Positions 1 to 7,811 of a DNA stretch of 64,000 nucleotides are shown here, in pieces. Position 1 is the first letter of the stretch; each line of letters begins with the position of its first letter. Made by a program: the position numbers and the translations under genes. The notes below the pieces were generated by a model. The model made no database searches. It was not told the origin of the DNA and saw only the letters and a program-made list of their open reading frames with translations. Source of the stretch: Laceyella tengchongensis (GTDB lineage Bacteria; Bacillota; Bacilli; Thermoactinomycetales; Thermoactinomycetaceae); NCBI RefSeq assembly GCF_900182735.1, contig NZ_FXTU01000002.1:372001-436000 (forward strand), in the 5' to 3' direction.

Positions 1-1044
1 TAAACCGACCGGAGCCAAATAACCGATCATACTCCATTCCAAATTTTGCCCAAAGGCGATAAACTTCATCCCCACTAGGGTTAACAACAACACACTGAAC
101 AACAGGAGTAGCCTAGCGTTGTTGCGGAATACGGAGCGGTGAAAACGGCGAATATAGAAGAACAGTGCACTTAACATGGAAATCACCAGCAAGCCTAAGC
201 CCAGGTGGGGCAAGAAATTACTGTCCTTTCGTAGCAACCCCAACTCCTCCAGCTTGCGGTATTGGTCTTCTGTGACCACTTCGCCCAACGCGACGATAAT
301 TTGTCCCTTGTTGATCGGGATCGGCCGAACAGCCTCTCTGGCCGCATCGCGCAGTTGTTCCGTCTGCTTCACATCGTAAAATTCGTTGGCCACAATGCTT
401 TTTTTGGCAATCTCCCTAAGGACGATCCGCGCCTTGGAGTCCAATGAATTTTCAATCATCGTAGCCAAAATCTTGTCGTCGACGGATTCGCGCTTCTCCT
501 TCAATTCAGATTGGCGAACGCCTTTTTCCAAAATGTCATGAACGATTTCACGCGCTTTCAAACGTACATCCGTCAACGCTTCAGGAGACAAGGTGGACAG
601 CGTGTGGTAAAAGGACTCTGGAAAATCATCCGAGATCGTTTCATTCAACACCGTCTTCACTTGTTTTTCCTTTTCAGCTTGGGACAGGCCGTCATCGGAA
701 AGGATTTTGCGGATATCCGCGAAAAAACGGTCAATCTTGTCTATCTGTTGATTGGTTAACCGATCATCCTTGGCATAAACCCGGTCCACCTTCTCTGCCG
801 CCTGTTTCTTGGCTTCTTCGGTAGCCGTCAGGTCAATCTTAGTCACTGGAGAGACGATGGTTTCCGGACTCACCATGCCCGTTTGAATCTCTACCCGCTC
901 AGGTAAAATATGTTTTATGAGCAATAAATAGAACGCGATCCCAAAGATCGCGTATAACAACAAATGCATGCGTATGCTCGTTTTCCATCTGTCAGTGAAC
1001 CATGACAGCGCACCTGTGGATGACGGTTCCTTTTTCTCTTTCAT
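1..1044 (-). CDS. pgpH: PgpH/YqfF cyclic-di-AMP phosphodiesterase, 7TM-HD family (N-terminal part, runs off the window)
   Basis: The reading frame is open from the ATG at 1044 to the window edge (348 codons), so the C-terminus is missing. The translation has a short cytoplasmic N-terminus, a membrane segment at about residues 25-43, a long charged extracytoplasmic region typical of the 7TMR-HDED domain, and the first segments of the 7TM bundle from about residue 290. In the family a cytoplasmic HD domain that hydrolyses c-di-AMP follows; it would lie outside this window. An AAGGAG site precedes the ATG. It is the gene after phoH, as in B. subtilis (yqfF), 22 bp downstream in the same operon. 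Confidence 0.93.
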   Translation of the reverse strand, partial: MKEKKEPSSTGALSWFTDRWKTSIRMHLLLYAIFGIAFYLLLIKHILPERVEIQTGMVSPETIVSPVTKIDLTATEEAKKQAAEKVDRVYAKDDRLTNQQIDKIDRFFADIRKILSDDGLSQAEKEKQVKTVLNETISDDFPESFYHTLSTLSPEALTDVRLKAREIVHDILEKGVRQSELKEKRESVDDKILATMIENSLDSKARIVLREIAKKSIVANEFYDVKQTEQLRDAAREAVRPIPINKGQIIVALGEVVTEDQYRKLEELGLLRKDSNFLPHLGLGLLVISMLSALFFYIRRFHRSVFRNNARLLLLFSVLLLTLVGMKFIAFGQNLEWSMIGYLAPVGL

Positions 1045-1066
1045 CGTTGAACCGACTCCTTATCTC

Positions 1067-2035
1067 TTATTCCTGATTTTCATCAAGCTCGTAAGCGTCA
1101 ATAATCTTCTGCACCAACGTGTGGCGCACAACATCTTCCTGTCCCAGATGGATGAACCGAATTTCGGGCACCCTAGCCAAAATGCGCTCGGCTTCTTTCA
1201 GGCCCGACTTCTTTCCTCTGGGCAGATCGACTTGGGTCACATCCCCCGTCACCACCATTTTGGAACCGAAGCCCAGCCGGGTCAAAAACATCTTCATCTG
1301 TTCCGGCGTGGTGTTCTGCGCTTCATCCAGAATGACAAACGAATCCTCAAGGGTTCTTCCCCGCATATACGCCAGCGGAGCAACCTCGATCAGACCCCGT
1401 TCCATCATCTTGCTCACTTGTTCGGTACCCAACATGGTGTATAAGCTATCATAAAGCGGACGGAGGTACGGATCCACTTTCTCTTGCAAATCACCGGGCA
1501 AAAAACCTAAGTTTTCACCTGCTTCCACCGCCGGGCGGGTGAGGACGATTTTCTTCACCATATGTGACTTCAATGCCGACACCGCCATCACGACAGCCAA
1601 AAAGGTTTTACCTGTCCCCGCAGGTCCAACACCAAACACGATGTCCGACTTTTTGATCGCGGAAACATAATGGCGCTGTCCGATGGATTTGACACGCACC
1701 GCTTTCCCTTTTTGCGTGACGCCGACTTCTTCTTGAAACAGATCCAACAAGTCGTCAACCATGCCTTGCTTGGCCAAGCGGTGGGCATAAATGACATCCC
1801 GGTCGGTCAAAGTCATTCCTTTGCGGATCAGCCTCAACAAAACGTTGAACAACGGCTCCAAGACGTCCGTTTCTTCCTTCGGCCCTTGGATCACAATCTC
1901 TTCACCGCGTGAATGGATCTTTGCGTTGGTGTTGGCTTCAATCTGCTTCAAATGCGCATCTTGTGGCCCAAACAGGCTAAGCGCTTCCGCGGTATCCCGC
2001 ACTCTGATTTTCACTGTGGTTTCATGATTTTGCAA
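1067..2035 (-). CDS. phoH: PhoH-like ATPase (PhoH/PhoL)
   Basis: 322 aa. A Walker A motif GPAGTGKT lies near residues 137-144 and a Walker B-like segment FVILDEAQN follows, in the PhoH P-loop ATPase fold. The N-terminal ~70 residues look like the KH-like RNA-binding part of PhoH proteins, which are linked to RNA metabolism. I place the start at a TTG (2033-2035), because AAGGAG sits 6 bp upstream across the yqfD stop codon. The frame stays open to 2083, but that would require a long overlap with yqfD. Operon: yqfC-yqfD-phoH-pgpH. Confidence 0.93.
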   Translation of the reverse strand: MQNHETTVKIRVRDTAEALSLFGPQDAHLKQIEANTNAKIHSRGEEIVIQGPKEETDVLEPLFNVLLRLIRKGMTLTDRDVIYAHRLAKQGMVDDLLDLFQEEVGVTQKGKAVRVKSIGQRHYVSAIKKSDIVFGVGPAGTGKTFLAVVMAVSALKSHMVKKIVLTRPAVEAGENLGFLPGDLQEKVDPYLRPLYDSLYTMLGTEQVSKMMERGLIEVAPLAYMRGRTLEDSFVILDEAQNTTPEQMKMFLTRLGFGSKMVVTGDVTQVDLPRGKKSGLKEAERILARVPEIRFIHLGQEDVVRHTLVQKIIDAYELDENQE

Positions 2036-2039
2036 TGGC

Positions 2040-3257
2040 TCATTCTCCTTGCAGAATCGGTTGTTTTTTAACGATATCCTCAATCACATCAAAGTGTACT
2101 TTCAAATAAACTTTACCATTCTCCACGCGAGTGTGCAAAACTTTTTCCCCAAGAATCCGTCCGTCCCGCCCCAATTTTTGCCGCATTTCGTCGCTGGCCC
2201 TCGCGCGTCCAAGCTGAATCGCTTGCTTCGGTTCCCACTTTTCCTCCACCCATTCGACTTCCATGATTTCTTCTTCTTTATATCCTAGCGGCAAGGGCCA
2301 TTTCCCGACGTACAGGGCGTAAGCGTGCTCCTTTGTCTCGTGTTTGGCGAAACCCACCGGTTCCCCCCATGGATTTGGAATCACCCAGCCAAACAGGTAG
2401 GGGCGCTTCCGTTTCACCTTGGCGCCCGTATACACTTTGCGCTTGCGCTCAAGCGGCACGGACACATCTGATTCGTACCACACTTCCCCCCACACTTTAC
2501 CTTGGGCTCCCACTATTTTTCCCGATTTGGGGTCACCTTGATTACCATAGATGCCGGATACCAAAATTTGCCCCTTTTTGACCACATCATTCACTTCTAC
2601 TTGGGGATTTCCACGGATGACCTGCATATCGTATATGAGCGCATTTTTGGTTGATACCAAATGAACGGGACCCGCCCCGGCTTCATCTCCCCCCGGCCGA
2701 CCCACTTCTTTTTTTTCGACCACGGTAATTACTACGCGTGTCCCTTCCACGCGCATGCCAATCCAAGCTGCCTGCGGCAACTGCATGAGCAATTGGTGTT
2801 GCACCTGTTCGCGGTCTGGAAGGTTTCCTTTCCACTGGCCGCGATATACACCTTCCCGTTTCAAGAGTGCTTGTACATGTTGCGCTTGAATGCGTTCAGT
2901 GCCCTCAATCTGAACATTCCAGACAAATGAGCTCAACGTCACCAGCATCAAGAAAAAAAGAGGAATGCCGATGTAGAAGAATTTCCTGCGCTTCGCCCGC
3001 TTCCATAGAAACGGAGCCCCTTCTTTCCGCACCATACGCATCCGAACCCCCGTTTGCCGGCCCAAGGCGTACAGGCGAAAAAAATGCGGCAGGGGGACAG
3101 TGAGGCGAATAGTTCCACTGCTTTCCCAGCGTATGTGTTCCAATGGGATTTGTGCTTGCACAGCTTGGTTTATCCAATCGAGTAACCGTTCCCCTTTGCA
3201 GACCAATTCCACTTTTCCGTAGATGGATTGCACATGTGCTCGCCCCTTACTCCTCAT
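2040..3257 (-). CDS. yqfD: Sporulation protein YqfD
   Basis: Up to 405 aa, the usual size of the YqfD family (stage IV sporulation protein, needed for efficient sporulation, molecular role unclear). One strong transmembrane segment lies at about residues 92-112 after a basic stretch. A long extracytoplasmic region follows with the conserved GKI/VVGAQGKVWGEVWYE-like segment. The ATG at 3257 overlaps the end of yqfC by 11 bp but has no clear ribosome-binding site. A GTG at 3233 has AAGGGG 9 bp upstream and is an equally good start. Downstream it overlaps the phoH ribosome-binding site, so translation is probably coupled. Confidence 0.92.
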   Translation of the reverse strand: MRSKGRAHVQSIYGKVELVCKGERLLDWINQAVQAQIPLEHIRWESSGTIRLTVPLPHFFRLYALGRQTGVRMRMVRKEGAPFLWKRAKRRKFFYIGIPLFFLMLVTLSSFVWNVQIEGTERIQAQHVQALLKREGVYRGQWKGNLPDREQVQHQLLMQLPQAAWIGMRVEGTRVVITVVEKKEVGRPGGDEAGAGPVHLVSTKNALIYDMQVIRGNPQVEVNDVVKKGQILVSGIYGNQGDPKSGKIVGAQGKVWGEVWYESDVSVPLERKRKVYTGAKVKRKRPYLFGWVIPNPWGEPVGFAKHETKEHAYALYVGKWPLPLGYKEEEIMEVEWVEEKWEPKQAIQLGRARASDEMRQKLGRDGRILGEKVLHTRVENGKVYLKVHFDVIEDIVKKQPILQGE

Positions 3258-3504
3258 AACTCAATGAATGTATCTGGCCTTCGATCAAGATCATGCCAGG
3301 CGTTATCGTTTTAATGTTCAGACTTTGACCGCGGATTGACAGCCGCCCTTGTGTGAGCTTCAACGTCAATTGCTGGGGCTCAAACCGCTCCACATCGCGA
3401 ATGTTCTCCACCAGGCATTGGGAGCTACCCAACATTTCTACACGCGGCAGTTCTTGCGTCACATCCGCTGGCAAGTCGAAAAAATCAGATGCCCATTTCC
3501 GCAT
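3247..3504 (-). CDS. yqfC: Sporulation protein YqfC
   Basis: 85 aa from the ATG at 3504 (AAGGGTG upstream); a GTG at 3516 would add four residues. The sequence matches the YqfC family: FFDLPADVTQELPRVEM near the start, then a repeated beta-strand pattern around QLTLKLTQGRLSIRG. Its stop overlaps the yqfD start, a pairing conserved in spore formers. Expression in B. subtilis is mother-cell specific. I did not see a clear sporulation promoter here, and the gene sits directly after the SASP terminator, so it must have its own. Confidence 0.9.
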   Translation of the reverse strand: MRKWASDFFDLPADVTQELPRVEMLGSSQCLVENIRDVERFEPQQLTLKLTQGRLSIRGQSLNIKTITPGMILIEGQIHSLSYEE

Positions 3505-3572
3505 ATGTGTTTGCACCCTTTTCTTCTTCTTGCTAACTCTTATGCCTAGTTGGCTTCGTTTATGAAAAGTAA

Positions 3573-3600
3573 AAGCGGCACAACCAAAGTTGTGCCGCTT
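3573..3600 (-). terminator. Rho-independent terminator of the SASP gene
   Basis: A perfect 12-bp inverted repeat (AAGCGGCACAAC / GTTGTGCCGCTT, loop CAAA) starts 12 bp after the SASP stop codon. On the minus strand it is followed by TTTTACTTTT. It separates the SASP gene from yqfC. Confidence 0.9.
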
Positions 3601-3611
3601 GCACCAACGTA

Positions 3612-3803
3612 TTAGATTCTCATATCTTGTTGCGCTTGAGATATCAAGCGCTTGGTGATCTCTCCACCGACTGAGCCGTTTGCACGGGACGTCGTGTCTG
3701 ACCCTAGATTCACCCCAAACTCAGCCGCAATCTCTTCTTTGAATTGGTTGAGCACCTGAGCCGCACCCGGCACCAATAAGCGGTTACGATTGGATCGGGC
3801 CAT
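3612..3803 (-). CDS. Alpha/beta-type small acid-soluble spore protein (SASP)
   Basis: 63 aa. Both SASP signatures are visible: the GPR cleavage region KEEIAAEFGVN and the C-terminal GSVGGEITKRLISQAQ motif. These proteins coat spore DNA and are degraded on germination by the GPR protease. In this genome GPR is the product of the interrupted gpr gene at 24553/37570. The start is the ATG at 3803, placed by AAGGAGGTG 7-8 bp upstream. The gene is monocistronic, with a strong terminator directly after it. Expression in the forespore by sigma G is expected from the family; I did not assign a promoter. Confidence 0.95.
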   Translation of the reverse strand: MARSNRNRLLVPGAAQVLNQFKEEIAAEFGVNLGSDTTSRANGSVGGEITKRLISQAQQDMRI

Positions 3804-3881
3804 CCTCCCCACCTCCTTCATGTTGGTACACTTAGTATGAAAAGAAGAAGATGGGACTAACAGGGATAATTGTTTCCAAGC

Positions 3882-4061
3882 TTACCGAAACAACCCAAAT
3901 CGCCGATGCGGACGCAGGGCACGCGGCCGATCGAGGATTTCTTTGATGACAAACGCCTGTTTTAACGACTGGGCTCCCAATGAAGGCAACTTCGTCGGCG
4001 GGGTTGTTACCTCTCGCCGCGCTCCATCCACTGTCAGCCCGTTACGTTCCTTGTCCCTCAT
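3882..4061 (-). CDS. 59-aa unknown protein translationally coupled to floA (yqfB position)
   Basis: The frame runs from the ATG at 4061 to a TAA at 3882. The ATG overlaps the floA stop as ATGA, a classic sign of translational coupling. The product is basic and has no membrane segment, with a C-terminal RPRALRPHRRFGLF stretch. I do not recognise a family. In B. subtilis a small gene, yqfB, occupies the same place after floA, so this may be its positional counterpart, but I cannot claim homology. No gene follows before the SASP upstream region. Confidence 0.6.
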   Translation of the reverse strand: MRDKERNGLTVDGARREVTTPPTKLPSLGAQSLKQAFVIKEILDRPRALRPHRRFGLFR

Positions 4062-5041
4062 GATTCGCCATCCTGTGCTTGATCTTGACTGATGGAACGT
4101 CGCATCTTGGTGTCGGCTTCAATGTTTTGCAACGCATAATAATCCATGAATCCCATTTTGCCCGACCGGAGCGACTCTGACAGCGCCAGTGGCACTTGCG
4201 CTTCCGCCTCGATCACTTTGGCTTGCATCTCTTGCACCTTGGCTTTCATCTCTTGTTCAAGAGCAACGGCCATGGCACGGCGTTCCTCGGCTTTGGCCTG
4301 CGCAATCCGCTTATCTGCTTCCGCTTGGTCGATCTGCAACTTCGCCCCGATATTTTCCCCGATATCGACATCAGCGATATCAATGGACAAAATCTCAAAA
4401 GCAGTGCCTGCATCCAACCCCTTGGACAAGACCATGTTGGAAATCATGTCAGGATTTTCAAGCACTTCTTTGTGACTGTTTGCCGAACCGTTGGTGGTAA
4501 CAATCCCTTCGCCGACGCGCGCGATGATGGTTTCTTCCCCCGCACCCCCGACCAGGCGGTCAATATTGGCGCGAACTGTAACCCGCGCAATGACTTTCAC
4601 CTCGATACCGTCTTTACACACCGCCGAAACAACCGGTGTTTCGATCACCTTGGGATTCACGCTCATTTGTACCGCTTCCAACACATCCCGTCCAGCGAGG
4701 TCAATTGCCGCAGCCCGTTCGAACACGAGGTCAATGTTGGCCCGTTGCGCCGCAATCAAGGCATCAACCACGCGGTCCACATTCCCCCCTGCCAGATAGT
4801 GCGTTTCCAACTGTGACAAATCAACGGTCAACCCCGCCTTGCGCGCTTTAATGAGCGGATTAACAATGCGGGCAGGGACAATTCGGCGCAACCGCATTGC
4901 GATCAACGTGGTAAGCCCCACATATACGCCCGATGCCATTGCGCTGATCCACAACATGACCGGCACAAAGGAAAAGAGGATAGACAATCCGATAATGACG
5001 AGGATGACGATAAATCCAAACCCAATGATGCTTGTTTCCAT
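4058..5041 (-). CDS. floA: Flotillin-like protein FloA (YqfA)
   Basis: 327 aa. One N-terminal membrane hairpin (FVPVMLWISAMASGVYVGL) is followed by MRLRRIVPARIVNPLIKARKAGL, a PHB/SPFH-like domain and a C-terminal alpha-helical region rich in E, A and K. This is the FloA plan. Family members organise membrane microdomains together with NfeD proteins. The start is the ATG at 5041, behind AAAGGAG; an upstream in-frame codon at 5065 lacks a site. nfeD lies 59 bp upstream and a coupled 59-aa gene follows. Confidence 0.95.
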   Translation of the reverse strand: METSIIGFGFIVILVIIGLSILFSFVPVMLWISAMASGVYVGLTTLIAMRLRRIVPARIVNPLIKARKAGLTVDLSQLETHYLAGGNVDRVVDALIAAQRANIDLVFERAAAIDLAGRDVLEAVQMSVNPKVIETPVVSAVCKDGIEVKVIARVTVRANIDRLVGGAGEETIIARVGEGIVTTNGSANSHKEVLENPDMISNMVLSKGLDAGTAFEILSIDIADVDIGENIGAKLQIDQAEADKRIAQAKAEERRAMAVALEQEMKAKVQEMQAKVIEAEAQVPLALSESLRSGKMGFMDYYALQNIEADTKMRRSISQDQAQDGES

Positions 5042-5100
5042 ATAACCACTCCTTTTAGCTTTCAAACACGGAGATCCAACACTTTATACATACCCGATTT

Positions 5101-5742
5101 TCATTCATCTGCAACCTCTTTTCGGACGACTACTCGCATGCCATCGACCGCAATCACTTTCACTTTGGCTCCCTTGGGAATGATATCACCTTCACTCACA
5201 ACATCTTCTTTGCGTTCGCCAAACTGGGCGTATCCGGATGGACGAAGCGGGGTGATAGCAATTCCCTCCTGCCCTAAGAGCCACTTTCGGTCTTCCGCGG
5301 ACACATAGCCTGCCTCATTTGTCTGCTCGTCTCGCAACACCAACTGATTCCAACCGATCTTCAGACCGAAGAATTTAAACAGGATCCAAATGACAGCCAA
5401 GGCCAACAAAAAGCCCCATACAACCACCCACAAGCTGGAGGCAGTCATTACCAAGGAGGCGATGAGGGCAATACTCCCCACAGCCCCGATAATCCCGAGC
5501 GTGGGCAACAGCATCTCTAGGATCAACAGCACGATACCCAGCACGAATAGGCTTGGCGGCTCCCAGCCCGTGGGCTCAGCCATCCAGACAGCCCAAAAAT
5601 AGGCAAAGAACATGATGCCACCGACAAGTCCGGGGAAAATCAAACCGGGGGACAGCAATTCGACGGTCAAACCGATCAAACCAACCGATAAGAGCAACGT
5701 CATGACGACGGGATGAGTCAACAACTGAGCGAATTCTGCCAT
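5101..5742 (-). CDS. Short NfeD-family membrane protein (no protease domain)
   Basis: 213 aa. Four hydrophobic segments fill the first ~125 residues, beginning MTLLLSVGLIGLTVELLSPG. A C-terminal beta-rich OB-fold domain follows, ending KVKVIAVDGMRVVVRKE, as in NfeD proteins. The long form next to floA in B. subtilis (YqeZ) carries an N-terminal ClpP-like serine protease domain. Here the upstream gene and its terminator leave no room for one. The neighbour floA fits the known flotillin-NfeD partnership. A GGGAG site stands rather far (about 11 bp) before the ATG. Confidence 0.88.
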   Translation of the reverse strand: MAEFAQLLTHPVVMTLLLSVGLIGLTVELLSPGLIFPGLVGGIMFFAYFWAVWMAEPTGWEPPSLFVLGIVLLILEMLLPTLGIIGAVGSIALIASLVMTASSLWVVVWGFLLALAVIWILFKFFGLKIGWNQLVLRDEQTNEAGYVSAEDRKWLLGQEGIAITPLRPSGYAQFGERKEDVVSEGDIIPKGAKVKVIAVDGMRVVVRKEVADE

Positions 5743-5775
5743 CTATGTTCTTACTCCCTTCGCTTGTTATAAAAA

Positions 5776-5800
5776 AACAGCGTGTCATGGACACGCTGTT
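5776..5800 (-). terminator. Terminator downstream of yqeY
   Basis: An 11-bp perfect stem (AACAGCGTGTC / GACACGCTGTT, 3-nt loop) overlaps the yqeY stop codon. It is followed on the minus strand by seven T residues, so it ends the rpsU-yqeY transcript before nfeD. Confidence 0.9.
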
Positions 5801-6245
5801 ACGAACCCAAAGCCTCCGACACCAAACGGTTGACCAAACGGCCATCCGCGCGCCCTTTCACTTTAGGCATGATGGCACCCATCACTTTACCCATATCCGC
5901 TTTGGATGAAGCACCGACTTGCTTCACGGCCTCAGCCACAATTGCGCGAACTTCCTCTTCACTCAATTGTTCAGGTAAGTATGATTCCAGGATAACCATC
6001 TCTTCTTTTTCTTTTGCGGCTAACTCGTCACGCCCGGCCTTTTCATATTCCGCGATGGAATCCCGCCGTTGTTTCACTTGTTTCGTGATGACGTCAAGGA
6101 TTTCGTCATCGGTGAGCGGACGGCGTTTATCGATCTCCACTTTTTTCAACGCCGCTTTGAGCATGCGGATTGTGGAGAGCTTGCCTTTGTCTTTATTTTT
6201 GAGAGCCAACTTCATATCTTGATCCAATTGGGTTGAAAGACTCAA
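5799..6245 (-). CDS. yqeY: GatB/YqeY domain protein
   Basis: 148 aa, the normal length. The helical YqeY fold is recognisable: DMKLALKNKDKGKLSTIRML at the start and ALKKVEIDKRRPLTDDEILDV after it, then a C-terminal bundle with GRADGRLVNRLVSE like the tail domain of GatB. Such proteins are thought to help tRNA-dependent amidation or tRNA interaction, but the function is not settled. The start is a TTG at 6245, with GAGGTG 7 bp upstream; an ATG at 6260 is too close to the rpsU stop. Co-transcribed with rpsU (14-bp gap), as in other Bacillales. Confidence 0.93.
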   Translation of the reverse strand: MSLSTQLDQDMKLALKNKDKGKLSTIRMLKAALKKVEIDKRRPLTDDEILDVITKQVKQRRDSIAEYEKAGRDELAAKEKEEMVILESYLPEQLSEEEVRAIVAEAVKQVGASSKADMGKVMGAIMPKVKGRADGRLVNRLVSEALGS

Positions 6246-6259
6246 CTGTTGACACCTCA

Positions 6260-6445
6260 CTACCTGCTACGCTTTCTGTTTTTGCGAGCGTTGGCTTCCG
6301 CTTTTTTCTTACGGCGCACGCTGGGCTTTTCATAGCGTTCGCGATCTCTCACATCTCTTAAAACGCCTGCTCTTGCGACATCACGCTTAAAACGACGCAA
6401 AGCGGCATCCAGCGATTCATTTTTACGCACTCGGGTTTCAACCAT
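6260..6445 (-). CDS. rpsU: 30S ribosomal protein S21
   Basis: 61 aa, very basic. It starts MVETRVRKNESLDAALRRFK and ends with the lysine/arginine-rich tail KKKAEANARKNRKRSR, diagnostic for bS21. The ATG at 6445 has GGAGGG 7 bp upstream; the frame remains open further upstream but is not needed. A consensus sigma-A promoter (6654-6683) and a ~200-nt folded leader precede the gene. Confidence 0.97.
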   Translation of the reverse strand: MVETRVRKNESLDAALRRFKRDVARAGVLRDVRDRERYEKPSVRRKKKAEANARKNRKRSR

Positions 6446-6473
6446 GCTATTCCCTCCCTCCACGGGTCCGTTA

Positions 6474-6537
6474 GGCCGCTTGGGCGGGCAACCTAACTCA
6501 AGGAAAAGACCCACACATTTCCACGCAGTTAGCGGCC
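6474..6537 (-). promoter_or_regulatory. Candidate structured RNA leader of rpsU
   Basis: Three nested helices can be drawn in the rpsU 5' leader: GGCCGC (6474-6479) with GCGGCC (6532-6537), CTAACT (6493-6498) with AGTTAG (6527-6532, sharing one base with the outer helix), and GGAAA (6502-6506) with TTTCC (6518-6522). The element lies ~30 nt upstream of the rpsU start in a ~200-nt leader. I do not recognise a known riboswitch. Autoregulation by a ribosomal protein is one possibility. This is inference from base pairing alone. Confidence 0.45.
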
Positions 6538-6653
6538 TCATCCCCTCAGGAGGATCAGCACCAACAACACCTGCAAATGTGAAATTGCCAACGATGCCCA
6601 ACTTCAGAGCAGAAACCCTGACAAAACCGTTGGAATGTAAGCAGTCAACTTTT

Positions 6654-6683
6654 ATTATAACTTAGCATGCCGGCTTCTGTCAA
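6654..6683 (-). promoter_or_regulatory. Sigma-A promoter of rpsU-yqeY
   Basis: A perfect -35 TTGACA (6678-6683) and a perfect -10 TATAAT (6654-6659) are separated by 18 bp on the minus strand. The promoter overlaps the last codons and downstream edge of the HIT gene and predicts a transcript start near 6647. Confidence 0.85.
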
Positions 6684-6685
6684 AA

Positions 6686-7033
6686 TCAGCCTGGCGGCCA
6701 AGTCAAAGTTCTGCCACCAATCACATGAAAATGAATGTGATGGACGGTTTGTCCACCATCTTCCCCTATATTATTTACTACACGGAAGCCCTTTTCAGCA
6801 AGCCCCAATTCACGGGAAACCGTCTGAATAGCTGAGAAAATTTTCCCCAGCAGGACATGGTCCTCCGGCGCAATCTCCATCAGCGAGGCGATGTGGCGCT
6901 TAGGAATAACTAGCACATGCGTTGGCGCGACTGGCGAAATATCGTGAAACGCCAGCACATGCTCATCCTCATACACTTTTTTGGATGGGATTTTCCCTTC
7001 GACGATTTGACAAAAAATGCACTGTTCCATCAT
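6686..7033 (-). CDS. Histidine-triad (HIT/HINT) family nucleotide hydrolase
   Basis: 115 aa. The N-terminal CIFCQIVEGKIPSKKVYEDE and the histidine triad HHIHFHVIGG at the C-terminal end are typical of HINT-type purine nucleotide phosphoramidases. The two CxxC-like cysteines could bind zinc. The start is the ATG at 7033 (GGAGG 5 bp upstream); a second ATG at 7030 is equally possible. Divergent from the unknown gene at 7128; the rpsU promoter lies at its 3' end. Confidence 0.94.
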   Translation of the reverse strand: MMEQCIFCQIVEGKIPSKKVYEDEHVLAFHDISPVAPTHVLVIPKRHIASLMEIAPEDHVLLGKIFSAIQTVSRELGLAEKGFRVVNNIGEDGGQTVHHIHFHVIGGRTLTWPPG

Positions 7034-7127
7034 GTTAACCTCCACTGGAAAAACACACCTGATCATTCACCCATTTTTCCCAAGAACATATGATATAACA
7101 CTCTAGCACAGGAAGGAGACGTAGGTC

Positions 7128-7472
7128 ATGTCACAACCATCCTCCACTCGCGTATCGCACCTGACGCGAATGATTCGCAAAATCGTCAAAGAAGAACTCG
7201 CCTCCATGTACAAAAAAAAAGAAAACCCGCTCAATAATCAAGAGACCGAGCATGAGGCTGACGATTTGTTCGCCCAATTCACCGCGCCGCGGTTGGCAGA
7301 AGATTTGGACACTGGAACTTGGAACATTTTCGGCGCGACAGAGCCCCGCTCCTCTGCTCGTCCTGAACAAGCTCGTGCCCTGCCCGGATTTCCAGAGTTG
7401 TATCGTCCAGATTTCAGTGAGCTTGAAAGCCCACCCTATCTCCCGAAATTCTCGAAGCACACTAAGCGGTGA
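7128..7472 (+). CDS. 114-aa protein of unknown function
   Basis: The ATG at 7128 is preceded by AAGGAG at suitable distance. The product is hydrophilic. The N-terminal ~35 residues are basic and helical (RMIRKIVKEELASMYKKKE), and the rest is rich in P, E and F with no membrane segment. I do not recognise a family. It is one of the few plus-strand genes here and stands divergent to the HIT gene. Codon use looks like that of neighbouring genes. Confidence 0.6.
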   Translation: MSQPSSTRVSHLTRMIRKIVKEELASMYKKKENPLNNQETEHEADDLFAQFTAPRLAEDLDTGTWNIFGATEPRSSARPEQARALPGFPELYRPDFSELESPPYLPKFSKHTKR

Positions 7473-7811
7473 ATCTTCCTTCCTGCACAGTTGCAACATG
7501 GGATGACGACCTGGTTCAAGGGTTTGAAGCTGGCAGACAACGTGGCCCGGAACCGATTTTTGAGTCCAATCATGCGGTCAGTGACTCGGCCGCCGAACGC
7601 TGGCAACGGGCAAAGTCCTTGCCATCACCAGAATGACCCGCTCTACGGCGACAACTTGATTAAGTCCTTCCAGTCACTGATTTTCAAAAATCTCGCTCAT
7701 CGGGAATTGTCCACAGCTTGGTTGCCCTGGTCTAAGGGCTTATTTTCATTTTACTGGTCATTCCCCCTCCCTGTCCACCATATACATGTGAAAAGGACAA
7801 GGAGGTGCGCC
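7473..7811 (+). other. Intergenic stretch before the Na/Pi cotransporter gene
   Basis: 339 bp with no convincing gene. A 55-codon frame starts with a GTG that overlaps the stop of the 114-aa gene (7469-7471) and ends near 7636. It has no ribosome-binding site, so I do not call it. The frame of the cotransporter is also open back to 7491, but the good ribosome-binding site puts its start at 7812. Confidence 0.4.
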
